Assembly: GCA_034509735.1 (NCBI GenBank)
Contig: JACGWO010000013.1
Coordinates: 11,800,136-11,864,135, forward strand
Source of the DNA: Sesamum alatum
Taxonomy: Eukaryota > Streptophyta > Magnoliopsida > Lamiales > Pedaliaceae
Reading direction: 5' to 3'
DNA: 64,000 nucleotides
The notes below the pieces were generated by a model, which was given only the letters and a program-made list of their open reading frames with translations, was not told the origin of the DNA and did not search any database. Position numbers and translations under genes: made by a program. The number at the start of each line of letters is the position of its first letter. Within the stretch, counting starts at the first letter, position 1. Positions 1 through 9,469 of the stretch are shown piece after piece.

Positions 1-1295
1 TCAAAACCCAAAAGGACTACACCCTTCAAGAACCCATTCCTCAAAGCAGACAAACCAAAAAAAAAAGAAAAAAAATCTTTTAAAAACAGGTGCATGAGGA
101 ATTGGTTCAAACTCATCAACATCACATTGTAGGGTTACAACACTCCCTTCATTGTTTGCTAGGAAAATTTTAGCATAGTAGGGTAACCTCCCAAATGACT
201 TAGCATGACATCCCTTTATTGATTTCATAGCCTTCTTCCTGGCCCTATAGATCTATATATATTGAAGTTTGACACCAACTTTTTTCAGCTCATTTCTAAT
301 TCCTCTAGGTTTCATTCCTGGGTTTTCCCTCAACACATTCTCAATTTTTCTGCCTATCCACTCAGCACTAGCCTCTTTAGTAGCATCAGACCTAACACAT
401 GTGTGATTAGACACATATGTCTTAATCTGGTAAGTCACACCATCTGCCAATGGAGAAGCATGAATTCTCCAAGGGCAGTCATTCACATTACAATGGCCAG
501 TCACTCTAGTTTTTCCATTCCCCATTCTCATGATTTTGAATCCCCTAAATCACAAATTCTTTTAAAGTTGTCCTAAACTCATTAATGTTTACAAAAACTA
601 TTCCCTTTTGTAACTTAATTTTCTCTCTACCATCTGCCAACACACTAGCATCCCTATTTCAGGAACCTTGAAGTGGATCATCCTCAAAGTCAGAATCACT
701 CTCATTTTTACTCTCACAGTGATCATTAGAGCTATAATTACTCAATTCATCCCCAATTTCTTCACTTTTTTCTTCACTATTTTTTCTCAGAATCAGACTC
801 CCCACTCTCAGTCCCCTCAGTCTGGGTTAACTCATCATTTTCAGAATCCTCTCCCTCTTTTTCAACTTCATTCTCATTCTCAGCACCTTTTCCTTCATCC
901 ACTCCACACAACTCTACAAAAACTTCAATCGAAGTCCTATTTCATTTCTACTAAACATGTTTAATATGTCTTTATCACCACTTATGTTCATTAGCACTTC
1001 ATTGTCATCCACACTACAAGATATCTTAATTAAGCTTATCATCATCACAAACATTGTGAATCTCCCTAATATCTAAAAGAAAATCAATATAGCTATACTC
1101 ATCTTCATCAATATTTTTCAATCTTTTGCACTTGCCCCTATAATATATGGCCAATGTATATAATTTGTCCATCATTTCCGTTGGGAAAAAGTAAAAACAA
1201 GAAAAATAGAACATACTCAGAATACTAAATAGAAAATGTAAACAACCCAAAACAGAAACATAAAATGTAAACAACCCAAAACAAAAATACATCAT
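1..1295 (-). pseudogene. MULE (Mutator-like) transposase, N-terminal part, broken and cut by window edge
   Basis: Read on the minus strand, 531-253 encodes a MuDR-type N-terminal DNA-binding domain: a C-x4-CPWRIHAS core, then YQIKTY and HTC, followed by an ASAEWIG segment. Frame 228-1 continues with a YYAKIFLANN...GSVV segment and ends in VCFEEWVLEGCSPFGF, which matches the start of the MULE transposase core just before its first catalytic Asp; the core lies outside the window. Upstream, 1190-1026 (MMDKLYTLAIYYRG, then DEDEYSYIDF) looks like the usual extreme N-terminus, and the stretch between is rich in acidic codons. Stops separate the parts. An A-run at 56-79 adds a poly-Phe tract, probably replication slippage. 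Family known, catalytic core unseen; called an inactive fragment. Confidence 0.75.
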
Positions 1296-2092
1296 TATAT
1301 TTAGTCACATGTATACGTACATAGGGTTTTGAAACTATATGCAGGAATATGAAACCTACGCATCAATTTCACAAAACCCCCAAATTATATGCAGAAATTT
1401 GAAACTGAAATTAGGGATTTCTCAAAAAATAAATAAAATTTTCTAAATATAAAAACATATACAACATAGAATGAAAAACATATTTTCATCAACACATTAT
1501 GAAGAAAAAACATAAATATTGAAAACCCTAAAATATACTATCGGTTAAAGTTTTAAACTTAAAAAAAAAGACTAAAATTTTTGTTACCAAAAACATGAAA
1601 AACTACTTCACTAATCTACAAATACCAAAAATATCAACTATTATGGATGATCAGACCAAGGTAGGGGTTCATGCATACCTTTTTCTTCGGTGAAACAAGT
1701 CGAGCTTCAGTTCTTTGATCGTTAAACACCGTTTCCACTTTGAACAACCAAACTTGAAATGAGATTGAAACGTCGTTTTGGGGCTTTGCTTTGGGAGAGT
1801 TTTTTCAAAGATAAGGTTTGCAAATGGAAGAGGAGAAGACATGGGAGCTTGACAAATATCCTCACCGAACACAGAGGGGCAAATATGCCTTTACGCAAAT
1901 CTCAAATTTTTAATAATTTTTCAACATTTTTTACAGATAAAAGATCAAGGGTGATGAAGTAATTTCACCATCACCAGTCTAGGTGGTTCACAATTATTTT
2001 GCAAATCAGGAGGGTATTTGTAATTTTTCAAATAACAGGGGGGTATTTGTAATTTACCCATACCTCAGGGGAGCTAGATGTAATTTACCCTA
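1296..2092. other. AT-rich flank with putative MULE terminal repeat at its right end
   Basis: No convincing gene. Bases 2003-2092 carry a repeated TATTTGTAATTT motif and end in GTAATTTACCC, the reverse of a GGGTAAATTAC terminal motif that also starts small TIR elements elsewhere in the window. Its position just outside the 5' end of the MULE coding remnant suggests the MULE terminal inverted repeat, but the partner end would lie left of the window, so this is inference. Confidence 0.4.
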
Positions 2093-2144
2093 AATTATAT
2101 TTAATTAGTAAAGACCCTTGCACTTTGGGCTTTATTTAATTTAG

Positions 2145-2191
2145 TTAAAACTAGTCTTGATGCATTAAAACTAGTCTTGATGCATTAAAAC
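2145..2191. repeat. 20-bp direct tandem duplication
   Basis: The unit TTAAAACTAGTCTTGATGCA occurs at 2145-2164 and 2165-2184, followed by a partial third copy. It lies directly upstream of the truncated gag of the first Athila-like element. Confidence 0.9.
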
Positions 2192-2200
2192 CTAGCCACA

Positions 2201-2737
2201 ATGTGGAACGCTCCACCCTTGGGACCTTGCGGCGCATGTGGTCAGATGGGCCATTCAAGTCAGGATTGCAAGGTAGGAAACACAAACGCTGTTTTTGAAG
2301 ATGTTAATTTTGTCTCTCATGGTGGCAGGTCCAACTTTAATCCATACTCTAACACCTATAATCCGGGATGGCGTAGTCACCCCAACTCTTTATGGAGTAA
2401 CAATCAGCAGCAAGAACCATCTGGATACCACCAACCACAACAGCAACCACCATAGGAAAAGAAGAGCAATTGTTAAGACATGCTCTCCACTTTCATCACC
2501 GCTGCCAACACCCGTTTACAGAACCATGATACATCAATCCAGAATCTCGAGGTCCAAATGGGGCAAATTGTGAGCATGTTATCCAACAGAAAGGAGGGGC
2601 AACTTCCGAGTGACACTGAGAAAAATCCTAGGGAGCAAGTTAATGCAATCACACTTAAGAGTGGGAAAATTCTCGGAGAAGAATCACCTAATGAACACGT
2701 GGACGAGCCACAACTAAATGAAGATGAGGAGCCTTAA
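2201..2737 (+). pseudogene. gypsy gag fragment (zinc knuckle and C-terminal coiled region)
   Basis: The 2201 frame begins CGACGQMGHSSQDC, a C-x2-C-x4-H-x4-C knuckle used by Gag to bind genomic RNA, followed by an Asn/Gln/Pro-rich stretch with YNPGWRSHPN. After a stop at 2453 the 2480 frame carries the gag C-terminal pattern NHDTSIQNLEVQMGQI and LPSDTEKNPREQVNAI, then an acidic tail. Both parts are standard for Athila-type gag. The capsid portion expected upstream is missing, and the two pieces are in different frames, so this is a remnant. Confidence 0.8.
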
Positions 2738-2860
2738 GAGGAACTGAAAGGGAGTACTCCTAAACTCAAACTCAATCTAGATGAGGTTTCCCCGTATATC
2801 ACATATCCGAAAAGAATTTTGAAGGCTAATTTGAATAAATAATTTGGAAAATTCTTAGAG

Positions 2861-3643
2861 ATGTTTAAAAAGATTCATATCAATATCCCTCTAATTGATG
2901 CACTATCACAGATGCCAAGCTATGCTAAATTCTTGAAGGAGGTGATTTCGAATAAGAGGAAATGGGAAGAAGGTGAAACGGTGAAACTCAATGAAGAATG
3001 TTCAGTGATTCTCCAAAACAAGCTACCACCCAAGCTCAAGGATCCAGGGACGTTTTCTATCCCTTGCACTATAGGGAATATAAATTTTGATAAAGCTTTA
3101 TGTGATCTAGGGGCTAGTGTAAATTTGATGCCATATTCTATTTTTGAGAAACTTGGAATGCATGAGCTTACTTCCACTATAATCACTTTGCAACTAGCAG
3201 ATAGAAGCATTAAGTATCCTAGGGGAATAGTGGAAGATGTGTTGGTCAAAGTCAGCCAATTTATTATCCCCGTTGATTTCATTGTGTTAGATATGGAAGA
3301 GGATAAGAATATGCCATTGATTCTAGGAAGACCTTTTCTTGCCATGAGTAGAGCATTAATTGATGTGCAAAAATGTCAACTCACGCTTAGAGTTAATGAT
3401 GAACATATAGTCTTTAATGTGTTTAAACCTATGAAATATCTACACAAGAATGAGCATGACATATTTGCAATTGATAGTATTATTGCCCCTAGAACTGAAA
3501 ATACCCATTTTGTCCAATGTAAGGATCCCAAAGAAAATTGCTTCACAAATTCTAATGGGAATAATTTGCAGGACATAAAAGAAGAGCATGTGGAGGTTGC
3601 AAATTTTGCAGACACGGGTCAAGTATTGAAGTCTAAACTATGA
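2861..3643 (+). CDS. Athila-like retroelement aspartic protease region, open 260-codon frame
   Basis: The frame opens with KKIHINIPLIDALSQMPSYA, the conserved segment linking gag and protease in Athila-like elements, then the protease core with the active-site pattern LCDLGASVNLMP (canonical DSGAS or DLGAS), and the flap/C-terminal ILGRPFLA motif. The role is processing of the element's Gag-Pol polyprotein. It is open from 2861 to the stop, unlike almost every other retroelement frame here. The reading into RT that should follow is absent: the next bases lead into an integrase tail. The ATG at 2861 is internal to the ancestral polyprotein, so the true start is unknown. Confidence 0.8.
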   Translation: MFKKIHINIPLIDALSQMPSYAKFLKEVISNKRKWEEGETVKLNEECSVILQNKLPPKLKDPGTFSIPCTIGNINFDKALCDLGASVNLMPYSIFEKLGMHELTSTIITLQLADRSIKYPRGIVEDVLVKVSQFIIPVDFIVLDMEEDKNMPLILGRPFLAMSRALIDVQKCQLTLRVNDEHIVFNVFKPMKYLHKNEHDIFAIDSIIAPRTENTHFVQCKDPKENCFTNSNGNNLQDIKEEHVEVANFADTGQVLKSKL

Positions 3644-3646
3644 AAG

Positions 3647-3892
3647 GTGTTGTTGTTAAATGGAGTTACTTCCAACCACAAAGCAAAACCACCAGATGCA
3701 GCATCACCCAATCGGAATGAGAACAATAGGCTTCAACCAAACAAGAAGAAGTGGATGAAGAAGGCCAATGAGAATGCTCGAATGTACAAGGAATGCACCA
3801 AGGTATGGTATGAATCTCATGCAAGGAAGAAAAAATTCAAGGAGCGTAAAGAGTGGCATCACAAAGACAAGGCCCGTGTTAAAGTGGATTGA
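3647..3892 (+). pseudogene. integrase C-terminal tail of the Athila-like element
   Basis: Residues NENARMYKECTKVWYESHAR followed by KKKFKERKEW resemble the end of gypsy integrase, where a basic YKE-x-TK-x-(W/F)HD-K segment precedes the GDKVLLF motif. The GDKVLLF part is degenerate here. The fragment follows protease directly, so about 3 kb of pol has been lost. Only the C-terminal pattern supports the call. Confidence 0.55.
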
Positions 3893-6098
3893 TAAAGGCT
3901 AAAAGGCTATGTTGAAGAGGTGCAAAAGATTCATTTTGGGCCCCCTCTCCGACTTTCAGGGGCGTGATAAGTATCCTAACGTCAAGCTACTGACGTTAAA
4001 TGAGCGTTACATGGGAGGCAACCTATGCATTTTTATGTTCATCTTTTTTTTTCTCTTCTTCTTTTCTCTTTTTCAGTGCAAATAACGGATTCCAAATAGC
4101 CCGTGACCCACGGACTATGCCTAGTATGTTTTTGTCACGCGAATTTCTGATAGTCCGTGACCCTCGGGCTATTGGGAATGTGTTTCTATCTGTTGCCGCC
4201 TCACTTCACGGCCACTGCCGCCGTCATCCGCCGCTTCGACCTACCGCGGTCGACCCTTCATCATCAACGCTGTCCTCCACCACTAGCATCAATCCGACAA
4301 CATTGCCGCTCGTCTCTGTCGCGGCCGACATCTCCTCCCATTTTTTTCTCCCTCTCTCTATTTTTTTTTTCTTTCCTATATCTCGCTGAGTTGTGTCTGC
4401 CATCAGGTGTTTTTTTTCTCTTTCATTTATATTATTCCACATCACTCTTCACGCACCTCAAAAACATTTTTTTTTGTTTTCTTTCTTTCTATTTCCCATC
4501 TACATTGACACTTTTCCTCGCAGGCTCGCCATGGACACTCTCGGACTGTCCTGTTCTCGTCGTCGACTGAGCAACGCCCAGCTACCCTTTTCCCTCCTCC
4601 CTTGGATTTTGATGGTCTCCACACTCAGGGAGGTCCTTTATTTCTTGCGTTTCATTCTTTTTCCTATGGTCTTAGACATTGAGGACAATGTCTGGTTTAA
4701 GTGTGAGGGTGGTTGATGTCCTCTGATTATATGTATATTGATGAGTGTGGCTGAAGCATGATGTTACTCATTTGCTATGATTCTGTGAAATTTTTTGAAA
4801 ATTGGTGATTCGTTTGGTAATATGTTGATGAACCTTGATACATTTCATCCCCATTTCACTCATGACAACGTGATTTATGAATGCACTGTTAGGACTGCAA
4901 TGGAATACTTGACATGCATAGGAAAATTCAAACATGCCACATGTGTGATAAATATCTTAACGATCTTGTTTTGATGAAAAATGCTTGTGAGTAGCACACA
5001 TAAGCCCTTTTGGTGAGCTTTTGAGCCTATGAGCACACATCTTATTGCTCTCTTCTTTTGTTTGGTTGTGTGATTGTCATCTTTGACTTGATTTTTTAGA
5101 ACTTACTCAGTTATATATATCGAGACTGCATATTGAGTTGGGTGTGTTAAAAATGATAAGGGCATTAGGATTGAACCAAAATTTTCCGTTGCTAAGCCTG
5201 CATAAATATCCACCCTTAGTAGCCCAATCGAGCCTAAGACTGATTTTGTTGTCATAATAACCATGATACAAGCCTTGAACAACCGAATCTTTGTCCTAAA
5301 CCTTTGAACCCTACCGTTAAAGGATTGGAATGACTGCTTATGATACTCTTCCCTCATTAGTATATAGTTCAAGTGCAAGTCTCAACCATCCCGTGAAGAT
5401 GTGTCTAAAGGAAAGAAATTGTGGAAGGAAAAAAGAAGAGAAAAGGAAGAGAAGAAAAAGGGAGAAATCGATTGTGTCCCCAAAAAAAATGGAGATAATG
5501 GAGAAAGTCGTGATGCAATGCAATGATGAGAATGAAGGAAAAGCAAAGAAAGAAGAAAAAGATGGAGGACAAAGAGGAATAAGTTGCACTTGAACTAGAA
5601 AATTCATATAGTGGAAGCCTATCCGAGTAATGTCACCTAATTTCTTTAACACGAAAGAACCCTTCTTACATTCTTATTTGTTTCATACCTTCACCTAAAG
5701 CCCCATTACAACCAGGAAAAGACCCTTTGATTCTCACTCCAAACTCACTTCAAATGGTGGAGATGTGATATAAAAGAAAGCCTATGGCGAAATCTCATTA
5801 AAAGCATGACTTGAGAGTTGGTGTTCACTCTTAAACACTTTGAGCGTATTGAGTGTATCCAAAGCGAGGGTGTTCACTCACTTTGCATTTTGATTTCGAA
5901 TGGGTTGTTGAGATAGTTGTTATATTGTGTGGCTTGGGTGAATTGGTACTGTGTAGTCTATTGTTTTTCTGTTGCACCTTTACGGTAAATTCATTTTGAA
6001 ATATTGGAATAAGTTGAATTGGGGTGAGATGTGAAAGGGGATGTTCTTTTGAGAGTGATTGCATGTCATTGTTATATGCTTGACGACAAGCATGATCT
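3893..6098 (+). other. 3' untranslated region of the Athila-like element
   Basis: No sustained ORF and no env-like protein that I can recognise. Marks typical of the lineage are the GGGAGGCAACC box near 4014 and a TTGAGGACAATGTCTGGTTT box at 4679. Between them is a pyrimidine-rich stretch (4030-4520) whose short frames are Ser/Phe-rich and not protein-like. Two hairpin palindromes lie at 4096-4172. Confidence 0.6.
4096..4172. repeat. pair of 23-bp imperfect palindromes (family A)
   Basis: Copies at 4096-4118 and 4150-4172. Each has 10-base arms, consensus ATAGCCCGTG and CACGGGCTAT, around a 3-base centre. Each copy has an arm mismatch (right-arm GGAC in the first; left-arm GTCC and a base next to the loop in the second). 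Related copies lie in the 3' LTR at 6290-6365. Confidence 0.85.
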
Positions 6099-6113
6099 AA
6101 GTGTGGGGGTATT
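6099..6113 (+). other. polypurine tract of the Athila-like element
   Basis: AAGTGTGGGGGTATT directly precedes the LTR start, the position and composition used to prime plus-strand synthesis in this lineage. Confidence 0.75.
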
Positions 6114-7455
6114 TGATTAGGGGAAATTATATAGCATATTCTTGTGTTTACACCCTTATTTTATCTCGATATATGCTTGTTCTTGGGTACATTTGTAATA
6201 TTTAGGAACATTGGTAGACAAACGGTGAGTGCAAGTAAAGAGTTCAGACATAAAGGAAAGAATCAAAATTCTACAGAAATGATTACAAGTTAGCCCGTGA
6301 CCCATGGGCTATCAGAGATTCGATTTAAAAAATGCAAGAAGCATAACCCGTGACCTACGGGTTATCAGATATTTGCTGGGCGGAACTCGCAGACGTGCTG
6401 ACCTGTAAAACTGAAATTCTGACTTTAGGTCATTCAAAAAGAGATTCTATTTTCTTTGTAATCTACCTTAGAGTTTTGGTAAGAATAGGATTAGGAAAGG
6501 AAAAGAGTTTTATAGTAAGTAGAATCCTATTCCTTTCCTACCTCAGTTAGGACTCATTATATAAGGAAGAAAGGAGGAGAAGAAAGGGATCGATTTTTCA
6601 GCAGGAAATTCGCAGAGACATAGTGATTTTGAGAGCAAGGGAGAAGGTGAGAAGCACGTGAAGAAGGAGATTCGGCGTTGGAGTGACGACCATCAAGCCA
6701 ATCCACTACTCCATGAGTTTTTCTCAATCTTTCTGTTCCATTTTAGTTAGAAGTAAGATGAACTAATTTCTTTTCGTGTTAAGGCTTATGGAAAGCCTAA
6801 TTAATACAATGTGTTAAATATTTTCTGGATTAATCTAATTGTTATTTTCGCATATCCATGAATTATTGTGTTTGTTGCTATTATTTGAGAGCTTGATCAC
6901 CTCTTAGATTTTCTTAATTATGTTGATGAACCGAGAGGAAATTTAGCATAGTAGATAGAGTAATTCATGGTGTGGATTGAATAATGTGTAGACATACACG
7001 GGCATGATCTAATTGATTACATAAGTTTTTCATAGATCCTAATGCATTATTGTCATGATATTTGGAGAGGAGAGATCCCCTAATTCCTTGATAATAATAC
7101 GTTCGTTATAGCTCGAGAGAGTATATTGGATTAACTTAGGAAAAACTTCAGTGTGCGAAAGTACTTGTTCATTTGATTAATCCATTAATATTAAATTCGT
7201 TATGTCGATTAGGTGGACTTATAGTCGTAGCACTTCTCTCTAAATCTATGTTTTCTTTGTCTCCAACGTAATTGCTTGCTACAATTGATGTTATTGCTTC
7301 TTAGTAGTTTTCATAAATCATCCAATTTTCGATCGTCCAAATAATTAGGGATTAGTCATAGTTGTTGTAATTACTTCATTAAATTCTCGTGGGTTCGATA
7401 TCTTTTTATACTACTTGATAGCTAGTGCACTTGCTAGTACATATTTTTGTAATCA
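6114..7455 (+). repeat. 3' LTR of the Athila-like element (1342 bp)
   Basis: It begins TGATTAGGGGAAAT right after the polypurine tract and ends in TTTGTAATCA, before the GTATC that starts Tat-like sequence. A TATATAAG promoter-like box lies at 6558-6565. The right end has the lineage's usual GTGGGTTCGATATC segment followed by GCACTTGC. The 5' partner LTR is not in the window, so divergence cannot be used for dating. Confidence 0.75.
6290..6365. repeat. pair of 23-bp palindromes (family A) inside the LTR
   Basis: Copies at 6290-6312 and 6343-6365, 53 bases apart, almost the same spacing as the UTR pair (54). In the second copy the left arm has ATAACCCGTG and the right arm TACGGGTTAT: a G-to-A change on the left is matched by C-to-T on the right, so pairing at that position is kept. 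One position next to the loop does not pair. Confidence 0.85.
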
Positions 7456-7483
7456 GTATCATGAGACACTCTGCTAGCATAGC

Positions 7484-8340
7484 GTGGCATTCCCTTCAGC
7501 AAGGACATCCTGGCAAAAGAGCCCCAAGCTCATTCTCGAGCACCTCATGCACCTGCCTTCTTATGATGGCACTGTTGATCCACCCCGACCATATTTGCAG
7601 GTTTTGAAAATACAGCCTTGCTGCACAGGCATACTGATGATATTAAGTATTATGTATTTCTTACTATGCTAACAAATTCTGCCCAACAATGGTTCGACCA
7701 GCTTCTAGCTGGATTAGTAAGGTCTTTTGCAAAATTTAGCACCCTTTTCCTACACCAGGTTGCCAGCAGCCGGAAGTACCAAAAGTCCGCTATTAGCTTT
7801 TTTAGGGTCAAGCAAGAGGAGAATGAACCTTTAGGTCATATGTCCACAACTTCAACGCAACCATCCTGGAAGTCCCGACAGCTCACCAGGAGGTGCTGGT
7901 TAGTGCACTTACTCAAGGCCTGCGAGGAGGCTCTCTCTTTGAATCTCTAGCCAAGAAGCAACTTGCAGATTTCCAAGAGGTACTAGCTTATGCTGGAAAG
8001 TAATGAACCTGGAGGATGCCTGGCTATTCAAAAGGAGCAATAGTGACAAACGCAAGGAGAATGAAATACCCATTTCCTACAAGAGCAAAAGAGAGCTGAG
8101 AGGACGTTTTAACCCCCTTGGCCTAAAGAATGAGCAATACACCCCGCTCATCACCAGCCCGGCTAGAATGCTTAAGGCCATAAATCGACACTTGGCCCTG
8201 TAGTAGCCTAAAGGTTCTGAGGAAGGCCTTCAACTACCTAAATCTAAGTATTTTTGCAGGTATCATCGGGAGTATGGGCATGACACCAACCGATGCCGCC
8301 AGCTGAGATAAGAGATAGAAAGGCTTAACCACGCAAGTTA
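7484..8340 (+). pseudogene. Tat-like gag, capsid part and zinc knuckle, frameshifted
   Basis: The capsid-like gag domain is spread over several frames: PSYDGTVDPP near 7558, then HTDDIKYYVFLTMLTNSAQQ and WFDQLLAGLVRSFAKFSTLF from 7624, a FRVKQEENEPL segment, then ILEVPTAHQEVLVSALTQGL and the KKQLADFQEVLAYAGK end near 7998. A CRYHREYGHDTNRC knuckle (C-x2-H-x4-H-x4-C) lies near 8255. The role is formation of the retroelement particle and RNA packaging. Frameshifts near 7615, 7840 and 7990 break it. The N-terminus is missing at the junction with the Athila-like LTR. Confidence 0.8.
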
Positions 8341-8584
8341 CTTGAAGGACTATGTTGACAAGGAGAAAAGGTGCGAGCAAAAGAAGGAATGCTCTCGCTG
8401 TAGAGACTCCCGTAGGAATGAGGAGTATGTAGATGCCCCTTCTAGGAGGGAATATAGGAAAAAGAAACTCCTAGCTGAGGAGTAGAGCCTGGAAAACACC
8501 CTAGCAAAAGGTGTAATTCACATAGCAGGAGGACCTACTAATGGGGACTCTAGACGAGCTCACACCCGTACAACCAGGACAATC

Positions 8585-8985
8585 ATGGAGATTGACCACA
8601 AAATGCCAACAGGGGATCCTCTGATCCACTTCGGACCCGCTGACACACAGGCAGTTTATTTACCTCATGACGATGCATTGGCTATTTATATTACTTTAGC
8701 CAAGTACATTGTTCAACGCATTTTTGTGAACTCTGGTAGTTTTGCAGATATTCTCTTCAATGAGGTCTATTGGCTGTTGGAGCTGGACAATACCTCACTA
8801 GAGTCGATGGGCACGTCATGGTATGCTTTGCGCGAGAGGTGGTACCCCCCATGGGCCAAATCCTGCTCCCCTTGTCCTTGGTAGCTGAACCTAACAGAAA
8901 GACCAAGATGACCTGCTGCCTCATTATGGACATGCTTTTAGCGCACAATGTTATCCTAGGACGACCTGCTCTGAACGCCTTCTAG
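8585..8985 (+). pseudogene. Tat-like aspartic protease, degenerate
   Basis: The sequence AKYIVQRIFVNSGSFADILF near 8698 matches the protease active site of this lineage, where the normal pattern is V-D-x-G-S-S-A-D. The catalytic Asp is replaced by Asn (VNSGS), so the enzyme would be inactive even without the frameshift near 8815. The C-terminal part in another frame has MLLAHNVILGRPALNAF, the expected ILGRP motif. Confidence 0.75.
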
Positions 8986-9006
8986 GAAGTTGTCTCCACT
9001 TATCAC

Positions 9007-9469
9007 ATGAAACTGAAGTTCCCTGCTAAAGAAGGAGCAGGAGAAGTAACAAGTGACCAGTTCGTGGCCAGAAAGTGTTATGTAGAATCAGTAAAAGGAA
9101 GTAGCCGGAAGGATATAGAGGTAGATACCCCCGGCTGGGATAAGGGCAAGAGGCCCATCCAGTACGACGAGCAGGGGAATGTCGTTCCTTCTCGTGTGCA
9201 ACCAACTGAAGAGTTGTTAAGCATCTAACTAGTGCCAGGAGAGCCAGACAAGACTACCCGGATCAGCTCCCAGCTGAATCCTGAGCCAGCAGGGCGTCTA
9301 ACCACTTTCTTGCAGGAAAATGTTGATGTTTTGCCATGGTCAACTTGCGACCTAGTGGACGTGATCCCAACATAGCTGTTTAAACCCAACCTTCCTTCCG
9401 GTGAAGCAGAAGAAAACATACTTCAGTCCTGAGAAGGACAAGATCATCCAAGAGAAGGTAGGTAAGCTC
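9007..9469 (+). pseudogene. Tat-like protease-RT linker and N-terminal RT, first part
   Basis: After a linker (residues KRPIQYDEQGNVV), the frame from 9300 has LTTFLQENVDVLPWSTCDL, the start of gypsy RT (canonical F-L-x-x-N-x-D-V-F-A-W). It continues in another frame as KKTYFSPEKDKIIQEKVGKL and stops making sense at 9469, where a 2.3-kb insertion begins. The rest of RT resumes at 11799 in a compatible frame. Confidence 0.75.

Larger units (their letters stand above)
2195..7455 (+). mobile_element. Athila-like Ty3/gypsy element, 5'-truncated and deleted for most of pol
   Basis: Ordered parts: gag zinc knuckle and gag C-terminus (2201-2737), aspartic protease (2861-3643), integrase C-terminal tail (3647-3892), a long untranslated region with the GGGAGGCAACC motif at 4014 typical of this lineage, a polypurine tract (6099-6113) and a 3' LTR (6114-7455). 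RT, RNase H and the integrase core are missing between 3643 and 3647. The 5' LTR, primer site and most of gag are absent. The element ends directly against coding sequence of a Tat-like element, so it probably inserted there. Lineage is assigned by protein and UTR motifs and not by a search. Confidence 0.8.

Noticed and set aside
1669..1962. Small frames on both strands next to the MULE
   Set aside because: They overlap each other, are under 70 codons and match nothing I know; treated as non-coding MULE flank.
4157..4716. Overlapping Ser/Leu/Phe-rich frames
   Set aside because: Pyrimidine-rich UTR sequence of the first Athila-like element, several overlapping frames and none with recognisable motifs.
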